A DNA stretch of 51,528 nucleotides from an uncultured Saprospiraceae bacterium (GTDB lineage Bacteria; Bacteroidota; Bacteroidia; Chitinophagales; Saprospiraceae): assembly GCA_937944245.1 (NCBI GenBank), contig CALDYY010000083.1:1-51528 (forward strand), written 5' to 3'. The position numbers and the translations under genes are program-made. Below the pieces are notes generated by a model, which was not told the DNA's origin, made no database searches, and saw only the letters and a list, made by a program, of their open reading frames with translations. Of the stretch, positions 50,138 through 51,528 are shown one piece after another. Position 1 is the stretch's first letter, and each line of letters opens with the position of its first letter.

Positions 50138-50375
50138 AAGTAGGTTAGTTGTGCAAGTAATCGGTTAAGTGTTTAGGTTTCAAAATTTTTCAGACGCCAA
50201 TAATAAATAAATAAAAAACACTATTTAGTTAATAAAGTATCAATAGGTTTTAAAAGCTTATCATCTACAATGATTAGTGTACAAAGTGACTAGTACATTT
50301 AACATTGCCTGTCATAAAATCAATGTAATACATTTTTTTTAATTTACTCTAACAATTTTATCGTCATCATATCAA

Positions 50376-51527
50376 TTAAACGATAAAACTTTCTAGTTCT
50401 TTCATCAGAGACTGTCTATCAGAATAGTCAAAACGGAATTTTCTAATCAACTCCATTGCTATTTGCTTTGCACCAATATCAAACAAATGCTCTATTTTTT
50501 GTCTTATTTTTTTAGAAGGGACACGCCCTACATGATGTTTAATGTAGTCCTCCAATAAATCACGATAGAGCTGAAATACTTCATCTTTAAATATTTTTAC
50601 TAAATATTGGTCAAATTGTTCCAGTATATCTAATGATTTTAATTTTCTGATGTAGGCGAATAAATCCTCCCAATTTTCTTCCTCTGCATATAATTTGGCG
50701 ATAAAATCACGCTTAGCAATAGAAAAAGGAATGGTTTCTAAATCTTGTAGCAGTTGCTGAAAAGTCTTTGTCCAATCCTCTTTTGACTCCGTGTTACGTT
50801 GAGTTACAATACGCTTAAATACTTGAAAATGAACCAAGTCAAATGTTTGTAGTAGTAAATTCCGAGCTAGTGGGGCGGCAAGCGTTAAGTCATTTTCCTG
50901 CTGAGCAATATCTAGTCGTATTGTCACAAAATGTTGATGAATAAACGATGGGAAATTAGCCTCTAAGCCCAAATTAGCAAGGTATTTCAGTTGTTTAATA
51001 TCTCCTTTCTGCTTGGCTTGTTGTAAGGCATGAAGCAGTAATTCGGGGTTATTCATGTTTTGCTTCACTATAGCTTGTGCTTGTTCCGAATAATTCATTT
51101 TCTCTAATAAAATCATTTTAGCAATGAGCAAGCGAGTATAGTTTTTTTCACTGTAAGCCGATTGTAAAGAAAAGTCATCGAAAAAAGAGAGCAATTCCGC
51201 CTCTTGACCTAGCTTTTCTGCAAGTAAAGTAAGTAACTTGTAGAAATAAGGCATTACCTCATTAATCCGATAAGTAATTTTTGAGGATTCCAGTAATGCG
51301 TAATTCCATAAATCTTTTGTCAGTGAAGGAGAGATAGGAGAATGGACAATATTACTTAATTGGGTAAATGCCGCTTCAATAACTAAAAGTAAATCATTTT
51401 GCTGATTCGTTTTACGCAGTATAGGCGTAAACTTCTCAATTAAACTTTGAGCTATGAAAATACCTGTGGTATAATACTGCTGCAAAAATGCAGTTTCTAG
51501 TTGTTGAAGCAGTTCTTTGGCTACTTT
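50376..51527 (-). CDS. Helical protein, partial (start beyond window), possibly C-terminal part of a SWIM zinc-finger protein
   Basis: The reading frame runs to the window edge with no stop, so only the C-terminal 384 or so residues are visible; the TTG at 51485 is not a convincing start. The sequence is an all-helical solenoid. The C-terminal third (WEDLFAYIRK, LDILEQFDQYLVKIF, LLEDYIKHHVGRVPSKKIRQ, GAKQIAMELIRKF) resembles the helical tail of SWIM zinc-finger family proteins, but the SWIM motif itself would be outside the window. That identity is a guess from pattern memory. Confidence 0.55.
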   Translation of the reverse strand, partial: KVAKELLQQLETAFLQQYYTTGIFIAQSLIEKFTPILRKTNQQNDLLLVIEAAFTQLSNIVHSPISPSLTKDLWNYALLESSKITYRINEVMPYFYKLLTLLAEKLGQEAELLSFFDDFSLQSAYSEKNYTRLLIAKMILLEKMNYSEQAQAIVKQNMNNPELLLHALQQAKQKGDIKQLKYLANLGLEANFPSFIHQHFVTIRLDIAQQENDLTLAAPLARNLLLQTFDLVHFQVFKRIVTQRNTESKEDWTKTFQQLLQDLETIPFSIAKRDFIAKLYAEEENWEDLFAYIRKLKSLDILEQFDQYLVKIFKDEVFQLYRDLLEDYIKHHVGRVPSKKIRQKIEHLFDIGAKQIAMELIRKFRFDYSDRQSLMKELESFIV

Positions 51528-51528
51528 T

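Overview
The window looks like a low-GC chromosome segment of a Bacteroidota member, probably close to Saprospiria, although the lineage cannot be fixed without a database search. The grounds are: type IX secretion (T9SS) cargo with type A and type B C-terminal sorting domains beside a PorP/SprF protein; TonB-dependent uptake; the holB-ricT pair; a YceI lipoprotein; sparse Shine-Dalgarno sequences; and several promoters of the Bacteroidota form TTTG-N19/20-TAnnTTTG. About 40 genes are called. I found no tRNA, rRNA, CRISPR array, prophage or transposase.

Layout, left to right. 1-270: one copy of a ~160-bp palindromic, MITE-like repeat, then the leader of a PorE-like OmpA lipoprotein gene. 2297-4232: methionine salvage genes mtnB, mtnD and mtnC. 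4313-7734: a FecA-like receptor, a small lipoprotein and truA. 7808-11110: a trehalose synthase/maltokinase fusion whose kinase half has Asn where the catalytic Asp is expected. 11153-12719: a TraR/DksA-like regulator with a long acidic tail, a promoter-plus-terminator unit that may make a ~100-nt RNA, and a glutathione peroxidase. 12822-16836: holB, ricT, the second repeat copy and a GH3-family protein. 17030-19449: an Ig-like lipoprotein and lptB.

19530-32312, all on the minus strand, is the centrepiece. A 1781-aa secreted protein carries a dockerin-like module and a type A sorting tail. It is followed by a single-cohesin protein with a type A tail, then an ~1800-aa protein with five cohesin-like domains, twelve SprB-like repeats and a type B tail, then PorP/SprF. 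This resembles a scaffoldin-dockerin surface complex exported and anchored by T9SS. No carbohydrate-active enzyme is encoded nearby, so adhesion, gliding or matrix building is more likely than polysaccharide degradation.

32780-39334 (minus): an orphan NarL-type response regulator, then a probable operon of ECF sigma factor, small protein, MscS channel, two unknown proteins and hisD (transcribed right to left), then recO and a polyprenol-phosphate glycosyltransferase. 39680-43521 (plus): an unknown membrane-anchored protein, xylB and xylA, closed by a strong terminator. 43651-49290 (plus): a thiolase, an orphan HlyD-type adaptor, an ECF sigma/anti-sigma-like/DUF4097-like operon and a YceI lipoprotein. 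49403-51527 (minus): a LytTR regulator with a degenerate receiver, and a helical protein cut by the window edge.
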